From contig DASRFR010000050.1 in assembly GCA_035651455.1 (NCBI GenBank), forward strand, positions 120,970-184,969: DNA of 64,000 bases, given 5' to 3'. Positions within the stretch are counted from its first letter, which is position 1. Each line of letters begins with the position of its first letter. The DNA comes from DASRFR01 sp035651455 (lineage in GTDB: Bacteria > Acidobacteriota > Terriglobia > Terriglobales > Acidobacteriaceae). The notes under the pieces are model-generated. The model saw nothing but the letters and a program-made list of their open reading frames with translations, had not been told where the DNA came from and did not search any database. A program made the position numbers and the translations under genes. Positions 7,783 to 16,219 of this stretch are shown one piece after another.

Positions 7783-9541
7783 GTAAATAGGCGCTGCGAA
7801 TGCGGCGGTTGCCGGACGCAGCGAAGTCGACCGTGAGATTCTGGCCGGAGATCTCTACGACGTGTCCCGTGCCGAAACGGCGATGGCGAACGCGGTCGCC
7901 GATTTGAAAAACTGGTTTGGCTTCGGCCACCGTGTGCGCGACATTTTCGCCGCCCGCCAGCGTCGCTGCGGCCAGGGCAGCGGCATTTTTACTGGCCGGA
8001 GGAGTAACGCGGCTGGGTTCTGCCGCAGGTAGCGTGCCTTCAGTTTTAGCCCGGCAGTTGTCACAGTGGCCGCAGTCGGCGCCAGGTTCCTCTGCAAAAT
8101 ATTCCCGAAGAAAACGAGTCCGGCAAAGAGCCGTGGCGGCGTAGGCCATCATGGAGTCAAGACGTTCGCGATCGCTGGTATGTCTCTGCTCGTAGAAGCC
8201 GAGAAAATCCGACATCTCTTCCCCGGTCGAGAAGGTTCGGATGCAGCGGATCTGGCCAGCGCGCCGCTGTACGATTCCCGCGCTCTCCAATTGAGCCAAA
8301 ATCACCTTGACCTTGCGCTGGGGCAGGCCCGCGGCTGCGATCAGGTCTGATGTGCTTATCGACGATTGTCTCGACGGGCCAGACGGGGCGCCAGCCACGA
8401 GTTCGTAGATCTTGTGCGACTGTTCGCGGCTGGGATACTTGCCGCCCAGAAAATAGCCCTGAATTCTTCGGTCTTCCAGACGAAACAGAAGCGGACAGCG
8501 GGCCGGACGGCCGTCGCGACCAGCGCGTCCGATTTCCTGGTAATAGCTTTCTAGCGAGTCGGGAAAATTATAATGAACGATGAATCGGATATCAGGCTTG
8601 TCGATCCCGAGTCCGAAAGCTTTGGTCGCGACGATGACGTGAAACCTGTCGCCCATGAATTCCTGCTGAATGCGTTCGCGGTCGCGGATTTTCATTTGTC
8701 CGTGATAACGCGCCGTGTTGATGCCGTGGTCGCAGAGCCATTGTTGAAGCTCGTTCGCGGTGCGCACGGTAGCCACGTAGATAATCCCTGTGCCTTCAAT
8801 TCCAGCAAGGATAGTCAGAATCCGCTGACGCTTTGCTTCGCCGTTTACAGTACGGAACACTTCGAGAAACAGGTTAGGGCGCTCGATACCGGTGTCGACG
8901 ATGACCGGATCTTTGAGAGCGAGCTGCTGCATGATGTCCTGCTGAACCTCGCGCGTGGCCGTGGCAGTGAGAGCGAGAACCGGGGGATGCCCCAGGTCGC
9001 GGATGGAATCGCGAAGGGAGAGATACGCCGGCCGAAAATCGTGACCCCATTGTGAAATGCAGTGCGCTTCATCGACGACGAACAGGGAGATGCCACCTTC
9101 ACGAAGCAGATCGCGATACTGCGGGTTTTCCAGCCTCTCTGGCGTGACATAGATGAGCTTGTGATCCCCTTCGGCTATGCCGTCGAGAGTTTCGCGCTCT
9201 TCTGCAGACGTAAGCGTCGAATTCACGGTAGCGGCATCAATCTGGGCTTCCTCGGCTTTTTCGCTCTGATCCTGCATGAGAGAAATCAGCGGAGAAACGA
9301 TAACGGTGGCTTTCGGCAGCAACAAAGCGGGGAGCTGAAAGGTGAGTGACTTGCCACTACCTGTGGGCATGACGCCCACAGCATCTCTGCCGCGGAGCAC
9401 GGCTTGCATGATTTCACGCTGGCCCGGGCGGAAGCGCTTTACGCCAAAACGTTCGGCTTCCGAGCGCAGTCTTGACCAGTCAATGTCGGGATGAGAAACG
9501 GAGTGCGATGTAGTGGCGCGCTTACGTTGGCTGGATTTCAT
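7769..9541 (-). CDS. recQ: ATP-dependent DNA helicase RecQ with C-terminal Tudor-like domain
   Basis: 590 residues. RecQ core: motif 0 'RFRPGQREIMQ' (36-46), Walker A MPTGSGKS (58-65), 'VVDEAHCISQWGHDFRPAY' (DEAH box plus aromatic-rich loop), 'LALTATAT', and motif VI 'QEIGRAGRDG'. The zinc-binding part has 'CRTRFLREYF...CGHCDNC', then winged-helix material. There is no HRDC domain; after a low-complexity linker (about 495-540) the protein ends with 'FQIGDRVRHRRFGTGHVVEISGQNLTVDF', the Tudor-like module (DUF3553 type) normally found at the C-terminus of UvrD/PcrA helicases. RecQ unwinds recombination and repair intermediates 3'-5'. Followed on the same strand by nothing close; mnmE lies 30 bp upstream. 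Confidence 0.95.
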   Translation of the reverse strand: MKSSQRKRATTSHSVSHPDIDWSRLRSEAERFGVKRFRPGQREIMQAVLRGRDAVGVMPTGSGKSLTFQLPALLLPKATVIVSPLISLMQDQSEKAEEAQIDAATVNSTLTSAEERETLDGIAEGDHKLIYVTPERLENPQYRDLLREGGISLFVVDEAHCISQWGHDFRPAYLSLRDSIRDLGHPPVLALTATATREVQQDIMQQLALKDPVIVDTGIERPNLFLEVFRTVNGEAKRQRILTILAGIEGTGIIYVATVRTANELQQWLCDHGINTARYHGQMKIRDRERIQQEFMGDRFHVIVATKAFGLGIDKPDIRFIVHYNFPDSLESYYQEIGRAGRDGRPARCPLLFRLEDRRIQGYFLGGKYPSREQSHKIYELVAGAPSGPSRQSSISTSDLIAAAGLPQRKVKVILAQLESAGIVQRRAGQIRCIRTFSTGEEMSDFLGFYEQRHTSDRERLDSMMAYAATALCRTRFLREYFAEEPGADCGHCDNCRAKTEGTLPAAEPSRVTPPASKNAAALAAATLAGGENVAHTVAEAKPVFQIGDRVRHRRFGTGHVVEISGQNLTVDFAASGNRRIRSAYLQKAA

Positions 9542-9571
9542 AGCTAGGCAGAGCCGCAGTTCTCCGGGTAT

Positions 9572-10981
9572 TTACTTTCCAATGCAGAAGGAGCTGAAGA
9601 TAAGGTTAAGGATGTCATCGGTAGTGGTGGCGCCCGTGATTTCGTCGAGCGGACGGAGAGCGCTATAGAGGTCGAGCAGTAACATCTCGTGAGGCACGCT
9701 GGTGTCAACTGCAACCTGGGCTGCCTGAAGTCCGGAGAGAGAATCATTCACCAGCTTTTGATGCCGGATACTGGTTAGGAAGCCAGATTCGCCTTCAGAG
9801 CCCGATTCGCCTCCGCCCTGGCGCAGAATCTCGGAGCGGAGTTCGCTAAGGCCCTCTCCCGTGCTGGCGGAGGTTCGCACCGCCGGCAATTGACAAGCGG
9901 GCATCGGAAATTGGGAGTTCAGATCGGTCTTGTTGGCGACAAGAACGGCTGGCCGTCCCGTGACCAGCTCGATCAACTGAAGGTCAACAGATTCAAGGGG
10001 CTGCGAAGCATCCAGCACGACCAGCACGATGTCGGCGTCAGCCAAGGCTTCCAGGGATCTCCGAATGCCAATACTTTCGGCTTCGTCCAGGGCTTCGCGA
10101 ATGCCTGCGGTATCGACCAGCCTGACAGGAATGCCGCCGATGGCAATGGTTTCGCTCACCAGGTCGCGGGTAGTGCCGGGAGCGGCGGTAACGATGGCGC
10201 GCTCGCGTTCGACCAGGCGATTGAAGAGGCTGGATTTGCCCACGTTCGGCCGGCCGACGATCGCGAGAGTCAGTCCTTCATGCACGAGCTTGCCGAAGGC
10301 GAAGCTGCGGGCCAATTGCTCGAGAGGCAGGCGCAGGCCGGCGATGCGTTCGAGGATGGCGGCATTCGGCAGGACGGAAACGTCATCCTCGGCGAAATCG
10401 ATGCCGGCTTCGAGAGTCGCGATCAGTTCCACCAGCTTGTGCTTGACGGGCTGAAGGCGGCGGGACAGAGCTCCTTCGAGTTGCTGGGCGGCTACCCGCG
10501 CCTGGTACAGGGTTTGGGAGTCGATAAGGTCGCGCACGGCCTCGGCCTGGGTGAGATCGATGCGGCCATTGAGGAAGGCGCGCATGGTGAACTCACCGGG
10601 CTCCGCCAGTCGAGCACCGCGTGCCTGGGCGAGTTCGACAATGTGGCGCAGGACGACGGGTGATCCGTGAGCGGAGATCTCGACAATGTCATCCGTTGTA
10701 TAGGAGTGCGGCTTGCGGAAGTATGTGACTACGACTTCGTCGATGCGGCTGGGAGATCCGTCTTGCGCGAGAGCTTTGGTTCCGGTTTTTGTGCTTTGTC
10801 TCTCCTGGCAGCCAGGCTCGACCAGCTCACCGAAAACGGCCGAGCCGGGAGTGAGTTCATGCTTAAGCCGCAGCATAGGCCGAGCAATCGCGAGCGCTTC
10901 GGGTCCAGCGAAACGCACTACGCCAATGCCGCCACGGCCAGGCGGAGTTGCAATGGCGATGATTGTGTCATCGAGATTCAT
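9572..10981 (-). CDS. mnmE: tRNA uridine-5-carboxymethylaminomethyl modification GTPase MnmE
   Basis: About 469 residues from ATG 10981 (MNLDDTIIAIATPPGRGGIGVVR); an ATG three codons upstream (10990) is equally possible. N-terminal folate-binding TrmE domain, then helical region and inserted G domain with 'VGRPNVGKSSLFN', 'GTTRDLVSE', 'DTAGIR' and 'NKTD'. It ends in 'FCIGK', the essential C-terminal Cys-containing motif of MnmE. MnmE with MnmG modifies wobble U34 of several tRNAs. In many bacteria mnmE lies downstream of jag in the rpmH cluster; here it is upstream of rpmH and divergent. The short Ser/Gly/Glu-rich insertion near 405-415 is a minor oddity. Confidence 0.97.
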   Translation of the reverse strand: MNLDDTIIAIATPPGRGGIGVVRFAGPEALAIARPMLRLKHELTPGSAVFGELVEPGCQERQSTKTGTKALAQDGSPSRIDEVVVTYFRKPHSYTTDDIVEISAHGSPVVLRHIVELAQARGARLAEPGEFTMRAFLNGRIDLTQAEAVRDLIDSQTLYQARVAAQQLEGALSRRLQPVKHKLVELIATLEAGIDFAEDDVSVLPNAAILERIAGLRLPLEQLARSFAFGKLVHEGLTLAIVGRPNVGKSSLFNRLVERERAIVTAAPGTTRDLVSETIAIGGIPVRLVDTAGIREALDEAESIGIRRSLEALADADIVLVVLDASQPLESVDLQLIELVTGRPAVLVANKTDLNSQFPMPACQLPAVRTSASTGEGLSELRSEILRQGGGESGSEGESGFLTSIRHQKLVNDSLSGLQAAQVAVDTSVPHEMLLLDLYSALRPLDEITGATTTDDILNLIFSSFCIGK

Positions 10982-11034
10982 TGATTCCATTGTCGATTGC
11001 CGGGCTTCGATGCAGCAAGTGGACGAACTCAGGT

Positions 11035-11064
11035 TTGCCGCCTCTGTGGCGGGTCATTTATACT
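11035..11064 (+). promoter_or_regulatory. putative promoter of the rpmH-rnpA-yidD-yidC-jag cluster
   Basis: TTGCCG (11035-11040) and TATACT (11059-11064) are separated by 18 bp, and the predicted start lies about 40 bases before rpmH in the divergent mnmE/rpmH gap. Fit to the sigma-70 consensus is fair. Confidence 0.5.
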
Positions 11065-11113
11065 CTTCGTTTACTTCAATCAGATTTTTGCAATCAGGAG
11101 CGGCTAACTTTTC

Positions 11114-11269
11114 ATGCCCAAGCGCACATTCCAACCTAACCGGCGTAAGCGCTCAAAGAAGCACGGATTCCGGACTCGCATGAAGACCAAGAGCGGAGCC
11201 AAGGTGCTGTCGCGGCGGCGCGCCAAAGGTCGCAAGCGGGTTTCGGTGAAGCCCGGCTTCCGTGAGTAG
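11114..11269 (+). CDS. rpmH: 50S ribosomal protein L34
   Basis: 51 residues from ATG 11114: MPKRTFQPNRRKRSKKHGFRTRM..., the invariant bL34 sequence with the 'KRTFQP' start and highly basic composition. It ends 'VKPGFRE', slightly longer than the usual 44-46 residues. bL34 is a late-assembling large-subunit protein. AGGAG lies 13 nt upstream, a rather long spacing. rpmH-rnpA order is near-universal, and rnpA starts 48 bp downstream. Confidence 0.97.
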   Translation: MPKRTFQPNRRKRSKKHGFRTRMKTKSGAKVLSRRRAKGRKRVSVKPGFRE

Positions 11270-11317
11270 CAGTTCCCCCCGGCGTCATTCGGGTACTTGT
11301 AAGCTGAGTCTTAAAGC

Positions 11318-11731
11318 GTGATTTCCGTGGGCGATATCGCTCCCAAATCAGCCCCCAAACCAGCAGATGCAAGTGGGGGCAAGTTCCCTGGCAGTGCGCG
11401 CCTGTTGCGGCACGCGGACTTTGAGCGAGTTTACCAGCAGGGACGCCGGCAGTTTTCCCCGCACATGACCGTGTTTTACCTGCGGCGTGCAGAAGGCGAG
11501 GGTGCGCGCGTGGGTTTCACAGTGGGCCGGGTGCTGGGCGGCGCGGTCGACCGTAACCGAATCAAGCGGCGGTTGCGGGAAGCGGTTCGCTTGCAGGGGC
11601 ACGTTACGCTGCCGGTGGATGTGGTGATCAATCCGAAGAAGTCCGTGCTCAACATGGAATTTGTGGAGTTGCAGTCGGAAGTGGCAAAGGCATTCGAAAC
11701 GCTTGAGCATAAGTTGGCAAAGGCGCGATGA
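11318..11731 (+). CDS. rnpA: ribonuclease P protein component
   Basis: 137 residues, GTG start at 11318. The core 'ARLLRHADFERVYQQGRR' opens the RnpA fold, and the signature RNR motif is 'DRNRIKRRLREAVR'. The protein binds the catalytic RNase P RNA and helps 5'-end processing of pre-tRNA. The first 25 residues (before 'GSARLLRHADF') are an extension relative to typical RnpA, so a later start is conceivable, though no better-placed initiator is obvious. Located between rpmH and yidD as in most bacteria. Confidence 0.95.
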   Translation: MISVGDIAPKSAPKPADASGGKFPGSARLLRHADFERVYQQGRRQFSPHMTVFYLRRAEGEGARVGFTVGRVLGGAVDRNRIKRRLREAVRLQGHVTLPVDVVINPKKSVLNMEFVELQSEVAKAFETLEHKLAKAR

Positions 11732-11738
11732 CGCGCTG

Positions 11739-11993
11739 GTGAAGCAAGTGCCGAAAAATATCGTTCTATTGGTTTTACACGCATACAAGTGGGTGTTGTC
11801 GCCTTTGCTGCCGCCTGCCTGCCGATATATTCCGACGTGCTCCGAATATGCCATGGAATCGGTGGAACGATATGGAGCGTTGCGCGGTGGCGCGAGGGCG
11901 GCGTGGCGCCTGCTGAGATGCCATCCCTTCGTCAAAGGCGGTTACGATCCTGTCGTCAAATCTGTCTCCCGGCTCGAAAAAGAGGCGGGTTGA
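11739..11993 (+). CDS. yidD: membrane protein insertion efficiency factor YidD
   Basis: 84 residues from GTG 11739 (VKQVPKNIVLLVLHAYKWVLSPLLP). The family signature 'CRYIPTCSEYAMESVERYG' with its paired cysteines, then 'GGARAAWRLLRCHPFVKGGYDPV', is complete. YidD is a small peripheral membrane protein that assists YidC-dependent insertion. It begins 7 bp after the rnpA stop; the frame extends upstream into rnpA, but the GTG fits the family length. Confidence 0.93.
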   Translation: MKQVPKNIVLLVLHAYKWVLSPLLPPACRYIPTCSEYAMESVERYGALRGGARAAWRLLRCHPFVKGGYDPVVKSVSRLEKEAG

Positions 11994-11995
11994 GC

Positions 11996-12067
11996 ATGAG
12001 ATTGATTCAGCAGTTGCATGAATTTTATTACCCGCTGGTGTTTACCAAGATGAACGGTACTGACTAA
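11996..12067 (+). CDS. possible 23-residue leader ORF between yidD and yidC
   Basis: ATG at 11996 starts two bases after the yidD stop and reads MRLIQQLHEFYYPLVFTKM..., ending with TAA at 12065-12067, one base before the TTG start of yidC. It could be a short peptide that couples translation of yidD and yidC, or simply a spacer. Only the tight packing supports it. Confidence 0.3.
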   Translation: MRLIQQLHEFYYPLVFTKMNGTD

Positions 12068-12068
12068 T

Positions 12069-13853
12069 TTGGCTGACTTTCAAAATCCCCAGCAAGAACC
12101 CGGCATGGAGCGACGCCTGCTCCTGGTCTTCGCGCTCACCTTTCTGGTGATCATGCTGTTTCAGCCGATCCTGAAGAAATACGGACCACAAGCACCCGAA
12201 TCAAAGCCCCAAAAGCAAAATCAGCCCGCGCGAAATCCGCAAGACCAAGGTGCCCAGAATCAGGGTCTACAGAACGAAGCAGCTCCGCCAGCAAACAGCG
12301 CGGTGGTAGAAAAAGGCGCAGCGACTCCGCCCGCGGCCGGTGTCAAACAGGCAAGTGCGGAAGCACAGACCATAATCGAGAATGACCTATATCGGATCAC
12401 GTTCACCAACCGCGGCGCCCAAGTCACATCCTGGATCCTGAAGAAGTTCACGGATGACAAAGGAGGACCGCTGGAGCTGGTCAATTCGCTGGCGGCGGCG
12501 AAGTACGGATATCCGCTTTCGTTATGGTCCTACGATGATTCGCTGCGGAACAAGTTGAACTCAGCCCTGTTCGTGGCATCCAGTTCGGGCACTCTAGCCG
12601 CCCCGGCGGAGATTACCTTCGAATATTCCGGCCAGGGGATCTCAGTCCGCAAGACCTTCGGTTTCGATCACACCTACGTGTTGCGGGTTGAAACCTCGGT
12701 AGTTTCGCAGGGCAGCCCGGTTGCCGCGCTTCCCGCATGGCCCGCAGGATTTGGCGACGAGACGAGCCCGTCGTCTTATGCCAGCAGCCGCATTGAGTAT
12801 CAGAACAACAGCACCATCGAACGGCTTGCCATCAAAAAAATCAGCGGCGGCAACACCGTCCGAGGGCCCTTCGCGTGGGCTGGTCCGGTCGATCAGTATT
12901 TCGGCGCGGTATTTCTTCCAGAAGACTCTCAGAACGCCACGCTGATCACGCTGCGCAACCCGGTCGAAGTGCCGCGCGATCCTAAGAACCCGAATAACAA
13001 GGAAACCATCAAGGAAGACGTTCTCGGCGCCGCGGTGGGCGATTCCAGAGGCGAGACGCGGGAGCGGATGTTCGTGGGGCCTAAATCTCTGCCTGTGCTC
13101 GAATCGGTCAAAGTGCCCACGATCGCGGGTACAGACCAGGATCTTCGCGGGCTAGTCAACTTCGGCTTCTTCGGAATTATTGCGCGGCCTTTGTTCCTGT
13201 GGCTGAAGTGGATGACGCAGTATGTCGGCAACTGGGGCTGGGCGATCATTCTGCAAACTTTGATCATCACCTTGGCGCTAATGCCGCTGCGCATCTCGCA
13301 GATGAAATCGATGCTCAAGATGCAGCGCGTGGCGCCCCAGATCAAGGCGATCCAGGAGAAGTACAAGAAGTATGGCATGCGCGATCCGCGCAAGCAGGCG
13401 ATGAACGAGGAAATTTCGGCGCTTTACAAGAAAGAGGGGGTGAATCCGGCCGGCGGGTGCCTGCCGCTAGTAGTTCAACTTCCGTTCCTGTGGGCGTATT
13501 ACGCGATGCTGGGCGTGGCCATCGATCTGCGCCACGCGCATTGGCTGTGGATACCGGATTTATCGTCGGCCGACCCGTGGCACATTCTGCCCATCGGAAT
13601 TATCATCACCATGCTGCTCACCCAGCGCATGACGCCGCAGCAGGGCATGGATCCCGCGCAGCAAAAGATGATGAACCTGCTCATGCCGGTGATGCTGGGC
13701 GTGATCAGTTGGAACCTGGCAGCGGGCTTGACGTTGTACTGGTCGGTCAGCCAGTTGATCGGCATTGCACAACAGGCGATCATCAATCGGACCGCCTTGG
13801 GCCGCGAGATGCAGGAGATGATGGCAAAGCGGGCGCGCAAGAAGGAGAAGTAG
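12069..13853 (+). CDS. yidC: membrane protein insertase YidC
   Basis: 594 residues with a TTG start at 12069 (L/M-ADFQNPQQEPGMERRLLLVFALTFLVIML). N-terminal TM at about 17-36, then a Pro/Gln-rich linker (40-95) and the large Gram-negative-type periplasmic P1 domain (about 100-355). The conserved insertase core follows, with 'GWAIILQTLIITLALMPLRISQMKSMLKMQ', 'KKEGVNPAGGCLPLVVQLPFLWAYY' and 'LMPVMLGVISWNLAAGLTLYWSVSQLIGIAQQ'. A basic C-terminal tail (AKRARKKEK) may contact ribosomes. YidC inserts inner-membrane proteins alone or with Sec. jag follows after 3 bp. Confidence 0.97.
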   Translation: MADFQNPQQEPGMERRLLLVFALTFLVIMLFQPILKKYGPQAPESKPQKQNQPARNPQDQGAQNQGLQNEAAPPANSAVVEKGAATPPAAGVKQASAEAQTIIENDLYRITFTNRGAQVTSWILKKFTDDKGGPLELVNSLAAAKYGYPLSLWSYDDSLRNKLNSALFVASSSGTLAAPAEITFEYSGQGISVRKTFGFDHTYVLRVETSVVSQGSPVAALPAWPAGFGDETSPSSYASSRIEYQNNSTIERLAIKKISGGNTVRGPFAWAGPVDQYFGAVFLPEDSQNATLITLRNPVEVPRDPKNPNNKETIKEDVLGAAVGDSRGETRERMFVGPKSLPVLESVKVPTIAGTDQDLRGLVNFGFFGIIARPLFLWLKWMTQYVGNWGWAIILQTLIITLALMPLRISQMKSMLKMQRVAPQIKAIQEKYKKYGMRDPRKQAMNEEISALYKKEGVNPAGGCLPLVVQLPFLWAYYAMLGVAIDLRHAHWLWIPDLSSADPWHILPIGIIITMLLTQRMTPQQGMDPAQQKMMNLLMPVMLGVISWNLAAGLTLYWSVSQLIGIAQQAIINRTALGREMQEMMAKRARKKEK

Positions 13854-13856
13854 TTC

Positions 13857-14390
13857 GTGGCTATTCCGGATAAAGTTGCAGCAGCAAACAAGATCAACGA
13901 GTTCCTGCAAGCGGTGGTGGCAAACGGCGGGCTGAAGTTGAAGTACCGTATCACAGTCGATCCGCCCTTGCCGGATGAAAGAGATTGGGAGCGCCCGGAA
14001 ATCCTGGTGGAATTTGCCGGACCGGATTCGGCGCTGCTGCTGGAGCGCAACGCCGAGTTGCTGCGGTCCATTGAGTTGCTGGCCATCGAAATGCTGCGGC
14101 TTCCGGGAAACGAGCATGAGAAAGTAAGTTTCGACTGTAAGAATCACCGCTCCATGCGCCTGCAGGAATTGCGCGTGGCCGCGGACGTGGCCGCCGAAAA
14201 AGTGCGCAGAACAGGAACGCCTTATACTTTCGCTCCCATGTCATCACGGGAACGCCGCATCGTCCACCTTGCGATGCGCGATCATGCAGATCTCCGCACG
14301 GAAAGCCAGGGCGAAGCAGGCCGGCGTTGCGTGGTGGTGTATCCCAAGGACTACCAGGCGGTAGCGCGTCCGAGTTCGAGAACTCGATAA
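13857..14390 (+). CDS. jag: R3H/KH RNA-binding protein of the Jag/KhpB family
   Basis: 177 residues, GTG start at 13857, 3 bp after yidC. The N-terminal part has a KH-like segment ('EILVEFAGPDSALLLERNAELLRSIELLAIEML'). The C-terminal R3H domain reads 'MSSRERRIVHLAMRDHADLRTESQGEAGRRCVVVYP', the R-x3-H-like motif being 'RRIVH'. The Jag-N domain of Firmicutes is missing. KhpB/Jag proteins bind RNA and are regularly encoded after yidC. An inverted repeat overlaps the last codons but lacks a T-run. Confidence 0.9.
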   Translation: MAIPDKVAAANKINEFLQAVVANGGLKLKYRITVDPPLPDERDWERPEILVEFAGPDSALLLERNAELLRSIELLAIEMLRLPGNEHEKVSFDCKNHRSMRLQELRVAADVAAEKVRRTGTPYTFAPMSSRERRIVHLAMRDHADLRTESQGEAGRRCVVVYPKDYQAVARPSSRTR

Positions 14391-14681
14391 GCAATCATTG
14401 CAATGGCCCGATGCCCCATGCGGGCTCATAATCGGGTTCAAATCCGCCGCGCGGTTTGGCCAAAGTTCATCACGAAGAGTGACGAAGCTCACAGCACGAA
14501 AATGCAAATACCATGAAGCTATTAATGCTTGCGCGATGTGGCAAAAGCCGTGTGGGAGGCGATTTTGCACCAGGTACGTTGCATTGATGGAGTGAGTACT
14601 TGACAGAAGATCGGATTGGGGAGAGAAATTTTTGCGGTAAAAAAAACTGCCAAGAAGTTTTCCACAAATCGAAAAAAATTG

Positions 14682-14690
14682 TGCTAGTAT
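14682..14690 (+). promoter_or_regulatory. putative extended -10 promoter of dnaA
   Basis: TGCTAGTAT (TG-N-TAGTAT) forms an extended -10 element in an AT-rich context, with a poor -35. The near-consensus DnaA box TTTTCCACA ends 16 bases upstream, a position compatible with autoregulation (inference). Confidence 0.4.
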
Positions 14691-14733
14691 GCCGCTCTGT
14701 TCCAACTTAATTTTTGTTTTCGATCAAGCAATC

Positions 14734-14754
14734 GACTCCGCCCGGAGCGGAGTC
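14734..14754 (+). promoter_or_regulatory. hairpin in the dnaA 5' leader
   Basis: A perfect 8-bp stem, GACTCCGC / GCGGAGTC, with loop CCGGA, lies in the predicted dnaA leader about 80 bases before the start codon. There is no T-run, so it is not an intrinsic terminator. Confidence 0.45.
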
Positions 14755-14833
14755 CATCTTCACGAAACAAAATTCTTGTCCTAGTAAGTGAAATCCCGGG
14801 TCCCGCCTCAGCGCGGACCAGCAACGAGCATTT

Positions 14834-16219
14834 ATGTCTGTTTCCAGTGCCAGCGTAGTTCCTAATCCGTGGGTGCGCATTCTCGATGCGCTAGAAAAAA
14901 AGATCAACCGCACGTCTTACGACACGTGGCTGAAGCCTACGCGCTACAGTCATGCCAGTGGGGGCGTTCTTTTCGTGCGAGTGCCCACGGCCGAGTTCCA
15001 GCAGGTGGGCGACAAGTATGCCGATCTCATCCAGGAAGCAATCGACAATCTCGGGCTTGAGTACCAGGACGTCAAGTTTGTGACCCCGGAGGATGATCCA
15101 GCGTCCACGCCAGTCCGCCACGATGGCGGACTTTCAGCGATGCCGGCGGCAGTGGCAACAACGAGCTATGTCACCCAGTCGCGATTCGATTGGGACGGCG
15201 CCGCGCAACTGAATCCCCGTTACACCTTCGATGCGTTCGTGATTGGAAGTGGCAACCAGTTCGCGCATGCCGCGTGCCAGGCGGTGGCCGAGCGCCCATC
15301 TAAAGCCTATAACCCGCTGTTCCTGTATGGCGGAGTGGGGATGGGCAAGACCCACCTGATGCAGGCCATTGGACACGAGATCAGGAAGCGCCTGAACCAG
15401 GCGGCCATCTGCTATGTTTCCAGCGACAAGTTCACCAACGACATGATCAACTCGCTGCGCTACGACAAGATGACCAGCTTTCGCGATAAGTTTCGTGGCG
15501 TGGATGTGCTGCTGATCGACGATATCCAGTTCATTGCGCAGAAGGAACGAACGCAAGAGGAATTTTTCCACACCTTCAACGCGCTGCACGAGTCGATGAA
15601 GCAGATCGTGATTGCGAGCGACCGGCCTCCCAAGGAACTAGCGGAAATTGAGGATCGCTTGCGCAGCCGGTTTGAGTGGGGGTTGATAGCCGACATTCAA
15701 CCGCCGGACCTTGAGACCAAGGTGGCCATCCTGCAGAAGAAGGCGGAGCAGGAGAAAGTTACCCTGCCAACGGATGTGGCGCTGTATATCGCGTCCAACA
15801 TTCGCTCAAACGTGCGCGAACTGGAAGGCGCGTTGATTCGGCTGGTCGCGCATTCCTCGTTGATCGGGGCTGAGATTACGCTGCCATACGCGCAGCAGGT
15901 GTTAAAGAACTTTATCGACTCGCAAGCGCGCAAGGTCACGATCGAGTCGATTCAGAAAGCCGTGGCCGAGCAGTTCGGGCTGCGATTGGCGGAGATCAAG
16001 GCCAAGAACAACTCGCGCGCGATCGTCTATCCCCGGCAGATCGCGATGTACCTGGCCAAGCACCTGACGGAGGCTTCGTTGCCGGAAATCGGGCGGCAGT
16101 TCGGCGGAAAACACCACACAACGGTTCTGCACTCCGTGGAGAAGATTGAAGAGTCGCGCAAGAACGATAAAGATTTGAACCGGCTCATCAACAAGCTCAC
16201 GGAGCAGTTGGGCGGCTAA
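14834..16219 (+). CDS. dnaA: chromosomal replication initiator protein DnaA
   Basis: 461 residues, ATG start at 14834. Domain I (about 1-80, 'WVRILDALEKKINRTSYDTWLKPTRY') is followed by a short linker. The AAA+ domain III has 'NPRYTFDAFVIGSGNQFAHAACQAV', Walker A 'GGVGMGKTH', Walker B 'VLLIDDIQF' and sensor 'SDRPP'. Domain IV ends with the DNA-recognition signature 'GGKHHTTVLHSVEKIE' (canonical GxRDHTTVxHA, here KHH). DnaA binds origin DnaA boxes and opens the duplex. dnaN follows 223 bp downstream in the same orientation. Confidence 0.98.
   Translation: MSVSSASVVPNPWVRILDALEKKINRTSYDTWLKPTRYSHASGGVLFVRVPTAEFQQVGDKYADLIQEAIDNLGLEYQDVKFVTPEDDPASTPVRHDGGLSAMPAAVATTSYVTQSRFDWDGAAQLNPRYTFDAFVIGSGNQFAHAACQAVAERPSKAYNPLFLYGGVGMGKTHLMQAIGHEIRKRLNQAAICYVSSDKFTNDMINSLRYDKMTSFRDKFRGVDVLLIDDIQFIAQKERTQEEFFHTFNALHESMKQIVIASDRPPKELAEIEDRLRSRFEWGLIADIQPPDLETKVAILQKKAEQEKVTLPTDVALYIASNIRSNVRELEGALIRLVAHSSLIGAEITLPYAQQVLKNFIDSQARKVTIESIQKAVAEQFGLRLAEIKAKNNSRAIVYPRQIAMYLAKHLTEASLPEIGRQFGGKHHTTVLHSVEKIEESRKNDKDLNRLINKLTEQLGG

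Larger units (their letters stand above)
14391..14833 (+). other. intergenic region upstream of dnaA
   Basis: 443 bases without a convincing gene. It contains a tRNA-Met-like remnant (14419-14462), an AT-rich stretch (14629-14680) holding one near-consensus DnaA box (TTTTCCACA at 14658-14666, one mismatch from TTATCCACA), the putative dnaA promoter and a leader hairpin. One imperfect box is not enough to call the origin. Confidence 0.4.

Noticed and set aside
13199..13873. 224-codon plus-strand frame inside yidC
   Set aside because: Out-of-frame shadow of the strongly conserved yidC core.
14658..14666. TTTTCCACA as proof of the replication origin
   Set aside because: A single near-consensus DnaA box is not sufficient; no cluster of boxes was found by eye in the dnaA or dnaN upstream gaps.
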